Source of the DNA: Nostoc piscinale CENA21
Lineage (GTDB): Bacteria; Cyanobacteriota; Cyanobacteriia; Cyanobacteriales; Nostocaceae
NCBI RefSeq assembly: GCF_001298445.1
Contig: NZ_CP012036.1
Coordinates: 971,090 to 1,035,089, forward strand
Direction of reading: 5' to 3'
DNA length: 64,000 nucleotides
The notes beneath the pieces are model-generated. The model saw nothing but the letters and a program-made list of their open reading frames with translations. It searched no databases and was not told where the DNA came from. This document shows, one piece after another, positions 1 to 9,062 of the stretch; within the stretch, counting starts at the first letter, position 1, and every line of letters begins with the position of its first letter. A program made the translations under genes and the position numbers.

Positions 1-2067
1 AGTTTCGTCTGGATCATATTTCGTATCGATATCATTTGCTAATGTTTGTAACTCGGCTGTTTCCTGGCGAGTTGATGGTGATCCTAATTGAACCACATAT
101 TTAATTTTGCTATATTTTTGTGGAGTTCCTTTTAAGTCTGCTTCTATCATTTCTGCTATTACTTGTTTGAGTCTATACTCTATAGTAAATTCCATTTCTA
201 AGTTTAAGCCTTCATCTAATGGAGCTAGATTGTAGTGCTTTGCTGGCCCACCGACATGATCATTAAGTAAGTGACCTCTAACCCACTGGGCTGAACTTTC
301 AGTACCATGTTTTCTAGCTCCATAAAACCAATCAATAGGTGTTGTTATGGAATTACCACTTCCTTTTGGCATCGAATAACCAGGTATATACTCAACAGTA
401 ACCGACTCACCTGTTCCATAGATAGGCTCTTGAGTCCAAGTAGGAGTGATGGGTGAACCGAAGGTCATATCACTTCGGTTGATTTTAACGTTTTCCGCAA
501 ATTTATTTACTGTATTCCTAGCATCTGTATAATTTTTATTAGCATCATCACCTTTGTCTAATTCCTTAGCTGCTTCTATTGCATTAGTCTTTTCTGTTGT
601 ATAATCTGTCCAGGGATTAACAGGGATATTTGCTATATGGTTTTCAACCCAATCCTGCCAATTGTTTTTATGAGCTTCCTTGGGAGTGACAAAAGATTTA
701 TGTTGATCAGTAAATCCTGCTTTTTTTTCTAATTTATTATACTTGTTGTTAAGTTTCTTGATCCAAGCACGGATTGCTTTTATTGATAACAAAAGTTCCG
801 TATTTGGAATAGTTTTCTTTGTCTCCTTATGTAGTGTTTCTGGATTAGTTTTGTCATAGCTCTCCCAATTGCTCTTACTGTCTAGGTACTTTCTTATCAA
901 ATCCTTTGTTAAATCTGGCGCATTATCATACAAATCTTTGCTATCTTCAGCTTTTTGTACTAAGTCTTTATATTTTTTTTCGTCTTGTGTCCACGTTGTC
1001 CCCGTATGGAGATACCTCTGGATGATGAACGCCTGACCTGTCTGATTTGAGATGTTTTTGTGTTCATTACCAACTATCTCTGATTTTTCCTGGGTAGGTT
1101 GCATAAATTTTAGTAACTGCGATCGCATCACCGCCCTACCATTTTGCTGCACCACATGCGTCAACTCATGCGCCAACAACTCCTGCCCCCCTCGACTCCC
1201 TGGCTTATACGCTCCTTGCCGAAAGAACACATCCTGCCCTGTAGTAAACGCCTTCGCCTGAATCGACTGGTTCAACTGGTCAGCCTGTGCATCCGTATGC
1301 ACCCGCACGCCACTAAAATCAGACCCAAACGCCTGTTCCATCGGTTCTCTGATGCTGTCTGCAATGGGTTGTCCACCACTTCTCGCCCGTTGTATCCCCG
1401 CTTCAACTTCATCTGATGCTGCCATACCACCGACATTCACACGCTGTATCAATGGCTGAACTGCGGTGTTATGAGGTTGGTATAATGTGGTTTCTGTTTC
1501 TTCCTCTGGTTGGCTAATGCTCAACTTCCTTTGCAGAGGGATCAATAGCTCTTGCCGTTTCTGTAGTGCTTCTATTGTCTTTCTTGAATACCCTAAATTC
1601 TCACCCAGCCCAATTGATTCTGTCGGCTCTTCTTTTTCCTGCACAACCTGATTGTCGGTTGAGTTGATTCTTTGGACAACATCTTTGGCAACCCGATCCG
1701 CTTCTTGCTCGTATTTGTCCCCCGCTTGTCCTATCGTCAGCTTCATTTGCAAACGTGGAGTAGCAGATTGTGGCTGATATTCTAGTTGATAACTTTCGTT
1801 TGCTTCACCATTGCCCAACTTCATTTGGATGCCAGGGCGCGGCAGTGATGGTGCATCTTCTGGTTTTAATACTGATAAGCGCGACAACAAATAATTACTA
1901 TCAATATTGCTACGTTTTGGTGATAATTCTTGATTTTGGATGACCTCACCTCCATTCAAATTCTCTTGCAGTGAAGTTTCTTCCACTTTGAATGGACGTG
2001 GTGCAAACGGGTTTTTTGTAGATGAATTATCGGCTGATTTACCGTTTCTTTGAACTCTGGTGTACAT
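1..2067 (-). CDS. DUF4157 (HExxH) protein with C-terminal nuclease-like RGH module, 3' end outside window
   Basis: The frame is open for 689 codons from ATG 2067 to the window edge, with a plausible ribosome site (TAGGAAACC) just upstream. Residues about 120-150 hold the motif IGQAGDKYEQEADRVA typical of DUF4157 proteins. The DUF4157 core follows (about 235-308), with HELTH at 300-304, a zincin-type zinc motif. A lysine-rich, probably helical linker leads to a C-terminal module around 590-640 with RGH at 597-599 and GGP...NLAPL after it. This resembles the DNA/RNA non-specific endonuclease family (NucA/EndoNS-2-like), although the usual D before RGH is V here. DUF4157 proteins are known cargo or partners of extracellular contractile injection systems and polymorphic toxins, so a secreted toxin role is inferred. 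The stop codon and any immunity gene lie outside the window. Family call strong, nuclease call moderate. Confidence 0.85.
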   Translation of the reverse strand, partial: MYTRVQRNGKSADNSSTKNPFAPRPFKVEETSLQENLNGGEVIQNQELSPKRSNIDSNYLLSRLSVLKPEDAPSLPRPGIQMKLGNGEANESYQLEYQPQSATPRLQMKLTIGQAGDKYEQEADRVAKDVVQRINSTDNQVVQEKEEPTESIGLGENLGYSRKTIEALQKRQELLIPLQRKLSISQPEEETETTLYQPHNTAVQPLIQRVNVGGMAASDEVEAGIQRARSGGQPIADSIREPMEQAFGSDFSGVRVHTDAQADQLNQSIQAKAFTTGQDVFFRQGAYKPGSRGGQELLAHELTHVVQQNGRAVMRSQLLKFMQPTQEKSEIVGNEHKNISNQTGQAFIIQRYLHTGTTWTQDEKKYKDLVQKAEDSKDLYDNAPDLTKDLIRKYLDSKSNWESYDKTNPETLHKETKKTIPNTELLLSIKAIRAWIKKLNNKYNKLEKKAGFTDQHKSFVTPKEAHKNNWQDWVENHIANIPVNPWTDYTTEKTNAIEAAKELDKGDDANKNYTDARNTVNKFAENVKINRSDMTFGSPITPTWTQEPIYGTGESVTVEYIPGYSMPKGSGNSITTPIDWFYGARKHGTESSAQWVRGHLLNDHVGGPAKHYNLAPLDEGLNLEMEFTIEYRLKQVIAEMIEADLKGTPQKYSKIKYVVQLGSPSTRQETAELQTLANDIDTKYDPDET

Positions 2068-2171
2068 ATTTGGTTTCCTACAATGATCTTTTCTTGTCAG
2101 TTGATTTTCAGAAGTAATGCAAATTGGTAATAAGCTTTTACTTTTTTCTATACAAATTAATTTTAATTAGT

Positions 2172-2199
2172 ATGAATAATTGCGATCGCAATTATTCAT
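2172..2199. repeat. Perfect 28-bp palindrome centred on a HIP1 site, overlapping a stop codon
   Basis: ATGAATAATT and its complement flank a central GCGATCGC (2182-2189), giving a palindrome with no mismatch. It contains the TGA stop (2196-2198) of the response regulator to its right, so the mRNA of that gene would end in a long hairpin. No T-tract follows, so a classical intrinsic terminator is not clear. It may stabilise the 3' end or separate the regulator from the DUF4157 gene. Confidence 0.7.
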
Positions 2200-2876
2200 G
2201 GGCAAACCAACCCGGATTTTAGAGCCTGCACAATTGCTTGCGTACGACTGGTAACACCAAGTTTTCTAAAGATATTTGTTAGGTGGGCTTTCACCGTTGC
2301 CACAGTAATATAAAGGCGTTTTGCAATTTGTTCATTGGGTTCACCTTGTACAAGCCAGTTCAATATTTCTTGCTCTTGTTTGGTTAAATCGATTTTGCTA
2401 TTGCAGGTTAATGAAGTTCCTGAATAGTATTGGAATAATCGAAAAAAAACAGTTGCAATCTCTGTTGGTAAATAAACTTTATTATTCACAATAGTCATAA
2501 TTCCTTCACATAATTGCGTGGCTAATTTGTCCTTTAATATATAGCCCCAGGCACCAGCTTGCATGGCACGATATACATATTCATCTTGTTGATATGCTGA
2601 CAAAATTAAGCTTTTTCCGGTATAAGATGACTTCTTGAGATGCTGTAAAACTGTAATTCCATTCTCTGGTGGCAATTCCAAATCAAGTAATATTAACTTC
2701 GGATGTTGTTCCATGCTCAACTTAATGGCTTGCTCAACATTAGCCGCTTCACCAACGATATTAAACTTGACTGAACTGCTAATATTGTAGAAATTTAAAA
2801 GTGTACGCACTCCTTGACGAAATTGCGGCTGGTCATCAACAAGCAAGATAGAAATAAGCTCTGTTTGGGTATTCAT
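2196..2876 (-). CDS. NarL/FixJ-type response regulator (REC + LuxR HTH)
   Basis: A 226-residue two-domain regulator. The receiver domain covers residues about 8-130, with the acidic pair D14-D15, phosphoacceptor D65 (LLDLELP) and the conserved lysine in YILKDK. A LuxR-type helix-turn-helix follows at about 160-222 (LTKQEQEILNWL, IAKRLYITVATVKAHLTNIF). Proteins of this family bind DNA as phosphorylated dimers. No partner kinase is adjacent. The gene is transcribed towards the DUF4157 gene 128 bp downstream on the same strand, so it could regulate or be co-transcribed with it (inference). The AT-rich spacer upstream is long and probably carries its promoter. Confidence 0.93.
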   Translation of the reverse strand: MNTQTELISILLVDDQPQFRQGVRTLLNFYNISSSVKFNIVGEAANVEQAIKLSMEQHPKLILLDLELPPENGITVLQHLKKSSYTGKSLILSAYQQDEYVYRAMQAGAWGYILKDKLATQLCEGIMTIVNNKVYLPTEIATVFFRLFQYYSGTSLTCNSKIDLTKQEQEILNWLVQGEPNEQIAKRLYITVATVKAHLTNIFRKLGVTSRTQAIVQALKSGLVCP

Positions 2877-3551
2877 AATTATTTATTTGTCAGATATTCA
2901 ATAAACTGTTTAATAGTTACCAAAGCTTTCTTTTACAGTTGTTTAAGCAACTAGCAATAACTAGCCAGAAATACCAATCATATTGATTGGCAATTATCTC
3001 GCTTTGATTAATATTGATTAGCTGATGTTTCGTTTTTATGACAACTATCAATACCCAAGTACAGCTTGTACTTTACCTAGGGTTTTCTATTGATTTAAAA
3101 TTTCAACTTGGGTAATACTTGCAAATTCAACACTAAACTTTTAGTTTTCAAGGTTTATTAAAACCCAACTAACCACCTTTAAGTATTGATTTTTGTTTAG
3201 GTTAAACAAGTTGCACTAAAACTTAAAAATTGCAGAACAGCTTATAAATGAATATTAGCAGTCTCAGTAAATTTACGATAGTAGTTCAGCTTAAATGAAT
3301 TACAACTTTTTATTAACTAACGCGATGTACGACTTATTGTTGCAACCCCTCTCCAAACCTCTGGCCGCTTCGAGTCTTTAGGCTGTTATTTTGACAACGG
3401 TAATGCTAAACCAGACTTCTTTCCTACTCTCTACTCCCTAGTGACACAAGTAAATCTCAAAATCTCCCATTAATTTCATACTTCAGACTTCAAACTTCAT
3501 ACCTCAATTAACATTGCAATCAGGGATAATTCAATTTATACAGCCAGCAGC
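2877..3551. other. Intergenic region, AT-rich, divergent promoters expected
   Basis: About 670 bp between the leftward response regulator and the rightward cNMP/AAA/FeS gene. It must contain both promoters, but I can point to no convincing -35/-10 pair or operator. No RNA gene or open frame of interest was recognised. Confidence 0.4.
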
Positions 3552-3569
3552 TTGCACGGGAAAACCACA

Positions 3570-6095
3570 ATGACATTACAAGAAACAGTCATTTGGCTAC
3601 AAGAACGTACCACTTTAGGAATTCTCTCATCGGCAGCGTTGAATGCGATCGCCCAAGTTGTAGAATTGCAAACAATACCTCAAGGTAGTTACTTAGTCAA
3701 CGCAGGTACTCCGCCAGCAGCACTATACATCCTCAAAGATGGACAAATTGAAAGCGATACCAGCAATAAAAATAACTTTGCCTTTGCTTGTGGCTTTCTA
3801 CCAGGGGCAGTCATTAACCTGCGACAACTACTATTAGATGAATTAATACCATCGACAATTATTTCCCTCACAGAATGCCATGTCTGGGTAATTCCTGCGG
3901 CTGAGTTTCGTGCTTTAGCCAACCAATATCCCGAAATTACCCAAGCATTATCTCGCTCTTTAGCCCAAGAATTAGCCCAAGTTACATCAGCCTTAACTTA
4001 CGAACAAGAACGTTCTGTGGCTTTGCGTCCTTATTTAGTCACGAAAGCCCAACGAGGTATTGTGGGGACGAGTCGCTATGCACTCAGGTTGCGGGAACAA
4101 ATACGAGAAGCCGCAGCCGACCGCAAGTCAACAGAAATATTCGGTGAACCAGGGTTAGAAAAAGATAATATTGCCGCTTTGATTCACTACGGTTCACCTC
4201 AACGCCGCGAACCCATGATTAAAATTAATTGTGGCATTCTCCAAACAAGCGGTGTCGATTTATTTGGTCGTTTTGGCGGCAAAGCAGGGCTTTTAGAATG
4301 GTTGGGTGAAGGCACTTTAGTACTCAACAATATCCAAGAACTGCCCCCAGAATTATTACCAGCAATGGTGCAGTTTATCAAAACAGGCACTTACACCCCA
4401 GTAACTCGTGATGGTGAACCATTAGCCGAACCTCGCACCAGTCCAGCGCGAATTTTGATTATTTCCGAAAAAACTGAATCTAAAATTGAACGTTGTGTAG
4501 GTCGTGTAATTAAAGTACCGCCATTGCGAGTACGAAAGGCTGATATTCAAGCCCAGGTAGAATATTACACTAGCCTGTATGTGCGATCGCGCGGTCTGTC
4601 AAAACCTCATATCACCCCAGAAGCTTTACGCCGCTTGCAATCTTATGATTTTCCTGGCAATCTCAAAGAGTTAAAAAATTTAGTTGAACGGGCAATTGTT
4701 CAAGCCGGAGAAAGACAGGAATTAACCGAAGAAATCTTTTGGTCAGCCCAAACGAAGAAAAAAGAATTTCGCGTCAACTTATTAAATACTTATTCTGGGT
4801 TACGAAAATTTCTCCGCAGTGACTGGTGGCCTGACAAAATTAACTATGGCTTTACGGTGATTGCTTTTCCGATCATTATTATGATTTTATTTTTGGGGCC
4901 GCAAACCCGCGATCGCAATTTCGCTTTAAATTTATTTTGGGCTTGGTGGTGGCCTTTCTTTTTACTTATCTTTCCCTTTCTCGGTCGCGTCTGGTGTGCT
5001 GTTTGCCCCTTTATGATTTACGGCGAAATTACTCAAAAATTATCTCTGTGGTTATTTCCCCGCCAACTTAAACGCTGGCCGCGAGAAACAGCCGAAAAAT
5101 GGGGTGGATGGTTTTTATTTGGTTTATTTACCTTAATTTTCCTTTGGGAAGAACTCTGGCATTTAGAAAATACAGCTTACCTATCTGCCTGTTTGCTATT
5201 GTTAATTACAGCCGGGGCAATGATTTTTTCCGCCATATTTGAACGGCGGTTTTGGTGTCGCTATCTCTGTCCCATTGGCGGGATGAATGGTTTATTTGCC
5301 AAACTCTCGATGACAGAACTACGCGCACAACAAGGCATTTGTTCGGCAACCTGTACTACCTATCAATGTTACAAAGGCGGGCCACAAAAAGGCGAAGGTA
5401 TGGAAACCAATGGCTGTCCTTTATATTCTCATCCTGCCCAGCTAGAAGACAACAGAGATTGCGTCTTATGTATGACTTGTTTAAAAGCCTGTCCTCATCG
5501 TTCCGTTGAGTTTAACTTGCGTCCCCCTGGAATTGAATTGTGGACAACTCATGTACCACGCCAGTATGAAGTGGCATTATTGTTTTTACTTTTGGGTGGT
5601 GTATATCTGCATCGTTTACCAGAATTGCAATCATGGTTGGAACTGCATCTAGATTTAACGCAATTTTGGCCGCATTTAGGTTTATCGTTATTTGCCTTAA
5701 TTTTCCCTTTGGCTGTGGCTGGGGCTGCTTATTTTTTGATACAACTATTCAATTTTCAACGCAAGCCGAAATCATTCAAGGAACTTGCTTATGGCTACTT
5801 ACCCTTGGTGTTGGGAGGCAACTTAGCCCACTACCTGCACTTAGGTTTAGCAGAAGGTGGGAAAATTTTACCAGTAACTTTAGCAACTTTTGGGTTAAAT
5901 AGCGGAAATTTGCCTGTATTGATAGCACATACAGCCGTTATCAGCTTTTTGCAAGGTTTTACTTTAATTATTTCTACTTTGTTAACCATAGTACTCACTC
6001 AAAAAATAGCACGACAACCACTGCGATCGCTCTTATGGCAACATCTCGCAACTATTGGGTTTACAGCTAGTATGTGGGTGTTAATTGTCTTGTAG
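3570..6095 (+). CDS. cNMP-binding fold + sigma54-activator-like AAA+ + membrane 4Fe-4S polyferredoxin fusion
   Basis: About 841 residues from ATG 3570; a TTG at 3552 would add six residues. Residues about 10-130 resemble a cyclic-nucleotide-binding (Crp/Fnr effector) fold. Residues about 155-385 resemble the AAA+ domain of sigma54 activators: LFGRFGG, GTLVLNNIQELP in place of Walker B, and the sensor-like region FPGNLKELKNLVERAI. The Walker A site is poor (GEPGLEKDN), and no GAFTGA loop is present at the position after LFG. The C-terminal half has several membrane segments with NapH/NosR/CcoG-like iron-sulfur motifs (CAVCP, CRYLCP, a cysteine-rich CSATCTTYQC stretch, CVLCMTCLKACP). No DNA-binding domain follows. 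Inference: a membrane redox protein with a cytosolic regulatory head. Electron donor and acceptor are unknown. Confidence 0.8.
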   Translation: MTLQETVIWLQERTTLGILSSAALNAIAQVVELQTIPQGSYLVNAGTPPAALYILKDGQIESDTSNKNNFAFACGFLPGAVINLRQLLLDELIPSTIISLTECHVWVIPAAEFRALANQYPEITQALSRSLAQELAQVTSALTYEQERSVALRPYLVTKAQRGIVGTSRYALRLREQIREAAADRKSTEIFGEPGLEKDNIAALIHYGSPQRREPMIKINCGILQTSGVDLFGRFGGKAGLLEWLGEGTLVLNNIQELPPELLPAMVQFIKTGTYTPVTRDGEPLAEPRTSPARILIISEKTESKIERCVGRVIKVPPLRVRKADIQAQVEYYTSLYVRSRGLSKPHITPEALRRLQSYDFPGNLKELKNLVERAIVQAGERQELTEEIFWSAQTKKKEFRVNLLNTYSGLRKFLRSDWWPDKINYGFTVIAFPIIIMILFLGPQTRDRNFALNLFWAWWWPFFLLIFPFLGRVWCAVCPFMIYGEITQKLSLWLFPRQLKRWPRETAEKWGGWFLFGLFTLIFLWEELWHLENTAYLSACLLLLITAGAMIFSAIFERRFWCRYLCPIGGMNGLFAKLSMTELRAQQGICSATCTTYQCYKGGPQKGEGMETNGCPLYSHPAQLEDNRDCVLCMTCLKACPHRSVEFNLRPPGIELWTTHVPRQYEVALLFLLLGGVYLHRLPELQSWLELHLDLTQFWPHLGLSLFALIFPLAVAGAAYFLIQLFNFQRKPKSFKELAYGYLPLVLGGNLAHYLHLGLAEGGKILPVTLATFGLNSGNLPVLIAHTAVISFLQGFTLIISTLLTIVLTQKIARQPLRSLLWQHLATIGFTASMWVLIVL

Positions 6096-6265
6096 CTAGA
6101 TGTACTCTATACACTCAACACGTAAATTTTACAATACTCTTGTGAATTCAAAGATTGGATAAATTTTGCATGTGAAGTTTATTACTAGTGCAATTTTTGT
6201 TTATATTATCACTCAGTATGAATGTAAGCAAATTTTTAAGATACCCTGATTAACTTCAAATCTTT

Positions 6266-6976
6266 ATGGTGTCACTACCAACTTTTCCCTCTCGCACAGG
6301 TGCATACACTGTGGATGCGTTAGCTTTTGCTGATGACTATTCAGCCGCTAATTTTGTCCCACAGCCTTTACACGAATCAACCTCTAGCATCACAAAAAGA
6401 TTAATTGACATTTTAGGGGCTATTGTTGGACTCATCATCACCGCGATGCTGGCAATTCCCATAGCAATTGTTACCAAAATTACTAATCCCGGCCCGATAT
6501 TTTATTCGCAAATTCGCTGTGGAATTAACGGTAAACCTTTCCGTATCTGGAAGTTTCGGTCGATGGTAGTCAATGCTGACCAAATCAAGCATCTAGTCAA
6601 AAATCAAGCCCAAGGCCACATTTTTAAATCAGTTGACGATCCTCGTATTACTCCTGTCGGAAAATTCTTGCGTCGCACCAGCTTAGATGAATTTCCTCAG
6701 TTTTGGAATGTGCTGAAGGGCGAAATGAGTTTAGTTGGAACACGTCCCCCTACACCCGATGAAGTCATCCACTACGCACCCCACCATTGGGAAAGGTTAA
6801 GAGTTAAGCCAGGAATGACAGGAGAATGGCAAGTCAATGGTCGTTCTACCATTAAAGATTTTGAAACTATCGTCAAAATGGATGTTGATTATCAACACAA
6901 GTGGTCAATAGTTTATGACCTGATGTTGATATTTAAAACCATCTGGGTGGTATTGAATAAAAGTGGGGCTTGTTAG
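6266..6976 (+). CDS. Priming sugar transferase (bacterial sugar transferase family, WcaJ/WbaP-like)
   Basis: 236 residues: a short N-terminal extension, one strong hydrophobic segment (about 45-70, LGAIVGLIITAMLAIPIAIV) and then the catalytic domain with NPGPIFYSQIR, KFRSM, RRTSLDEFPQFWNVLKGEMS and RPGMTG-like VKPGMTGEWQVNGR. These are the hallmarks of enzymes that move a sugar-1-phosphate from a nucleotide sugar to undecaprenyl phosphate at the inner membrane, the first step of exopolysaccharide assembly. It is shorter than WcaJ and lacks its long N-terminal membrane domain, as in PglC-type members. A second family member lies at 12.2-13.0 kb. The gene converges on the ABC permease, ending 5 bp from it. 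Confidence 0.9.
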   Translation: MVSLPTFPSRTGAYTVDALAFADDYSAANFVPQPLHESTSSITKRLIDILGAIVGLIITAMLAIPIAIVTKITNPGPIFYSQIRCGINGKPFRIWKFRSMVVNADQIKHLVKNQAQGHIFKSVDDPRITPVGKFLRRTSLDEFPQFWNVLKGEMSLVGTRPPTPDEVIHYAPHHWERLRVKPGMTGEWQVNGRSTIKDFETIVKMDVDYQHKWSIVYDLMLIFKTIWVVLNKSGAC

Positions 6977-6981
6977 GCAAA

Positions 6982-7821
6982 TTAACCTTTAACACCACTA
7001 CCAGTTTCAGTTGGGACAATGTAGCGTTGTAAAAATATAAATAATATCAGTACTGGGGCGATGGAAATTATCGAACCAGCAGCTACTAAGCGCCAGTCTA
7101 AGGAAAAAGTACCAGCTAATTTTGCTACTCCCAAAGGCAGGGTGTAGAGTTTTTCGTCTTGAATGACAATTAACGGCCAAAGAAAATCACTCCAAGACCC
7201 AATAAAGACGAAAATTGCCAGTGTAACTAACGCAGGACTAACTGCTGGCAACATAATATGCCACCATAAACCTAACTCAGAACTACCATCCATCCGCGCC
7301 GCTTCTTCGATTTCTTTTGGTACACCCATAAAAGCTTGTCGCAGTAAGAAAATACCAAAAGCCGAAGCCAAACTCGGAAACATCATCCCCCAATAAGTGT
7401 TTACTAAGCCTAATTGGACTGTCAAAATATACAGGGGAATCATGACAATCTGAAAGGGAATCATGATTGTTGAGACGATCGCCACAAAAATCCAGTCTCG
7501 CCCCGGAAATGATAATCTGGCTAAAGGGTAAGCCGCCAAAGCACAAAATAGTAAATTTAACCCAACAGTCAATACAGACACCAAAGTACTGTTATATAAA
7601 TATTGAGCAAATGGTAAAGATTGCCACACTGTAGCAAAATTGCCCAGTGTTGGTTGACTGGGAAGTAACTGTGGTGGCGACTGTAATATATTTTCCGTTG
7701 GTGATTTTAAAGCAGTACTAATTAACCAAAGTAAGGGGAAGAGAGTGATGAGTGCGATCGCTCCTAAAACTATATAAATTAATACAATCTTCAACTTGGG
7801 ATTCTGTTTGAAAAATTTCAT
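6982..7821 (-). CDS. Carbohydrate ABC transporter permease, MalG type
   Basis: 279 residues with about six membrane segments. The cytoplasmic EAA loop is present (EIEEAARMDGSSELGLWWHIMLP), which contacts the ATPase subunit. The length and the N-terminal segment LGAIALITLFPLLWLISTALKS are typical of MalG-like sugar permeases. Such importers need a MalF-type partner, a binding protein and an ATPase. The only partner in this window is the MalF-type permease at 49.7-50.6 kb, so the transporter genes are dispersed if they work together. The substrate cannot be told from sequence. Confidence 0.92.
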   Translation of the reverse strand: MKFFKQNPKLKIVLIYIVLGAIALITLFPLLWLISTALKSPTENILQSPPQLLPSQPTLGNFATVWQSLPFAQYLYNSTLVSVLTVGLNLLFCALAAYPLARLSFPGRDWIFVAIVSTIMIPFQIVMIPLYILTVQLGLVNTYWGMMFPSLASAFGIFLLRQAFMGVPKEIEEAARMDGSSELGLWWHIMLPAVSPALVTLAIFVFIGSWSDFLWPLIVIQDEKLYTLPLGVAKLAGTFSLDWRLVAAGSIISIAPVLILFIFLQRYIVPTETGSGVKG

Positions 7822-7840
7822 AATTAACCTTTCATTTGAT

Positions 7841-7866
7841 GCGTCAGAAACAATTGTCTCTGACGC
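7841..7866. promoter_or_regulatory. Inverted repeat upstream of the sugar permease
   Basis: GCGTCAGA (7841-7848) and TCTGACGC (7859-7866) form a perfect 8-bp inverted repeat with a 10-base centre, starting 20 bp upstream of the permease ATG. It could be an operator, for example for a LacI/GntR-type repressor, or a leader hairpin. No regulator gene is adjacent. Function is inferred from position only. Confidence 0.4.
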
Positions 7867-8003
7867 AAGCTATTAGGTAAAAGTTATACCTTGCCGATGT
7901 AAGGCTTATCATTGACGCTGCCACAAGAATGTGCAGAGTTTTGCATAATTAAGCCACATCCGAAGATAATATAACCCCTGAGCTTAAGCAGTTTCCATCT
8001 GAC

Positions 8004-9050
8004 TTACAGTGGTTGATCTTGAATTACTGTATACGGTTGTGGTTCCCGCAAGCGTTGGGCAATTTGCTCTCGTCGATATTGTGCAAGTTCGCTATAAAGC
8101 CGCTTGCGAGAGAGATTTACACTGCCAACAGGCTCATGTTCTAGGAGTGTGTGCCAAGGGGAAAATAACATACCTTCATCTAAACGCTTGCGTTCTTCAA
8201 AATCGAATTTTTGACTAGGAATACGCACAGTTGCAACTTTAATAAACGGTGAATCTGCCTCTTGCCATTCCTGAACGTGGTTTTCAATTGGTGTCTTTTC
8301 ATCATCTACATAAAACTGAATCAGGAAATCAAAAGAGGCTTCTTGACCTTCTAATGTCAAATATTTGACAATTGATTCCCGTAGGTAGTTTTCCGATTCT
8401 GGAACTGTTTCGGGAGGTTGTTCCGGCTGTTGTGGTTTGACGGAAAATTTGACAAATTTATCGCCAAACTTAAATGGAGCCATACTCCAATATTGAATTA
8501 GAAGTGGATTACCTATCTTCTTACTAGCAATTTTTTGCAAAATAGCAAAGGCGTAAGTCAGTTCTTCCATTCGCTCTGGCGTAAGTTGTCCAGTACCTGC
8601 CTTGCCTAAATCTGCATAATCACGAACATCTTTAGTCAAGAAAATAGGATAATTGTTGAGGATAAAATCTTGTGTCTTTTCTTCGTCATCTAGCACTTTT
8701 TGTCCATCTACATTGATTACCTTGATGGCAATACCTCGAACATCAGGCTGGCTATCGGAGTTGAATGTACCACGTTTCTGAGGCGCACCACCATTAGAAA
8801 AACGAATCCATACAGGATAAGTTTGAGGGGTTTTAAACAAACCTATTCTCAAGTCTTCAGGAAGATGGGGTTCAATAATAAATTCTCCCCAAAGGAGTCC
8901 ATGACTTTTGCTATGGATTTGGCGGAGGTCTGGGCCTGTTTGCTTTTGAGCCTGAAGACTAGTTGCTATAATCTCGTCGAGCAGTGCTTCCTGCTCAGTG
9001 GTAGATGATACTGGATTATTCATAGAAAATATTTGATTATGTGTCTTCAT
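8004..9050 (-). CDS. Catalase-family heme protein
   Basis: 348 residues, clearly related to the heme catalase superfamily but shorter than monofunctional catalases (about 480-500). Visible elements are the distal-histidine region (SKSHGLLWGEF), WIRFSNGG, a PDVRGIAIKV segment and NNYPIFLTKD, the counterpart of the catalase NNxPVFF region. An R...Y segment near the end (KRLYSELAQYRREQ) could supply the proximal tyrosine. Such minimal catalases occur in many cyanobacteria and may act as catalases, peroxidases or lipid-hydroperoxide enzymes. Which one applies here cannot be decided. The neighbouring folate gene is 12 bp upstream on the same strand, so the two may share a transcript. Confidence 0.85.
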   Translation of the reverse strand: MKTHNQIFSMNNPVSSTTEQEALLDEIIATSLQAQKQTGPDLRQIHSKSHGLLWGEFIIEPHLPEDLRIGLFKTPQTYPVWIRFSNGGAPQKRGTFNSDSQPDVRGIAIKVINVDGQKVLDDEEKTQDFILNNYPIFLTKDVRDYADLGKAGTGQLTPERMEELTYAFAILQKIASKKIGNPLLIQYWSMAPFKFGDKFVKFSVKPQQPEQPPETVPESENYLRESIVKYLTLEGQEASFDFLIQFYVDDEKTPIENHVQEWQEADSPFIKVATVRIPSQKFDFEERKRLDEGMLFSPWHTLLEHEPVGSVNLSRKRLYSELAQYRREQIAQRLREPQPYTVIQDQPL

Positions 9051-9062
9051 TATCCTGAAGCT

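Noticed and set aside
4080..4730. AAA+ domain as a working sigma54 activator
   Set aside because: No GAFTGA loop, weak Walker A, no HTH, and cyanobacteria are not known to have sigma54.
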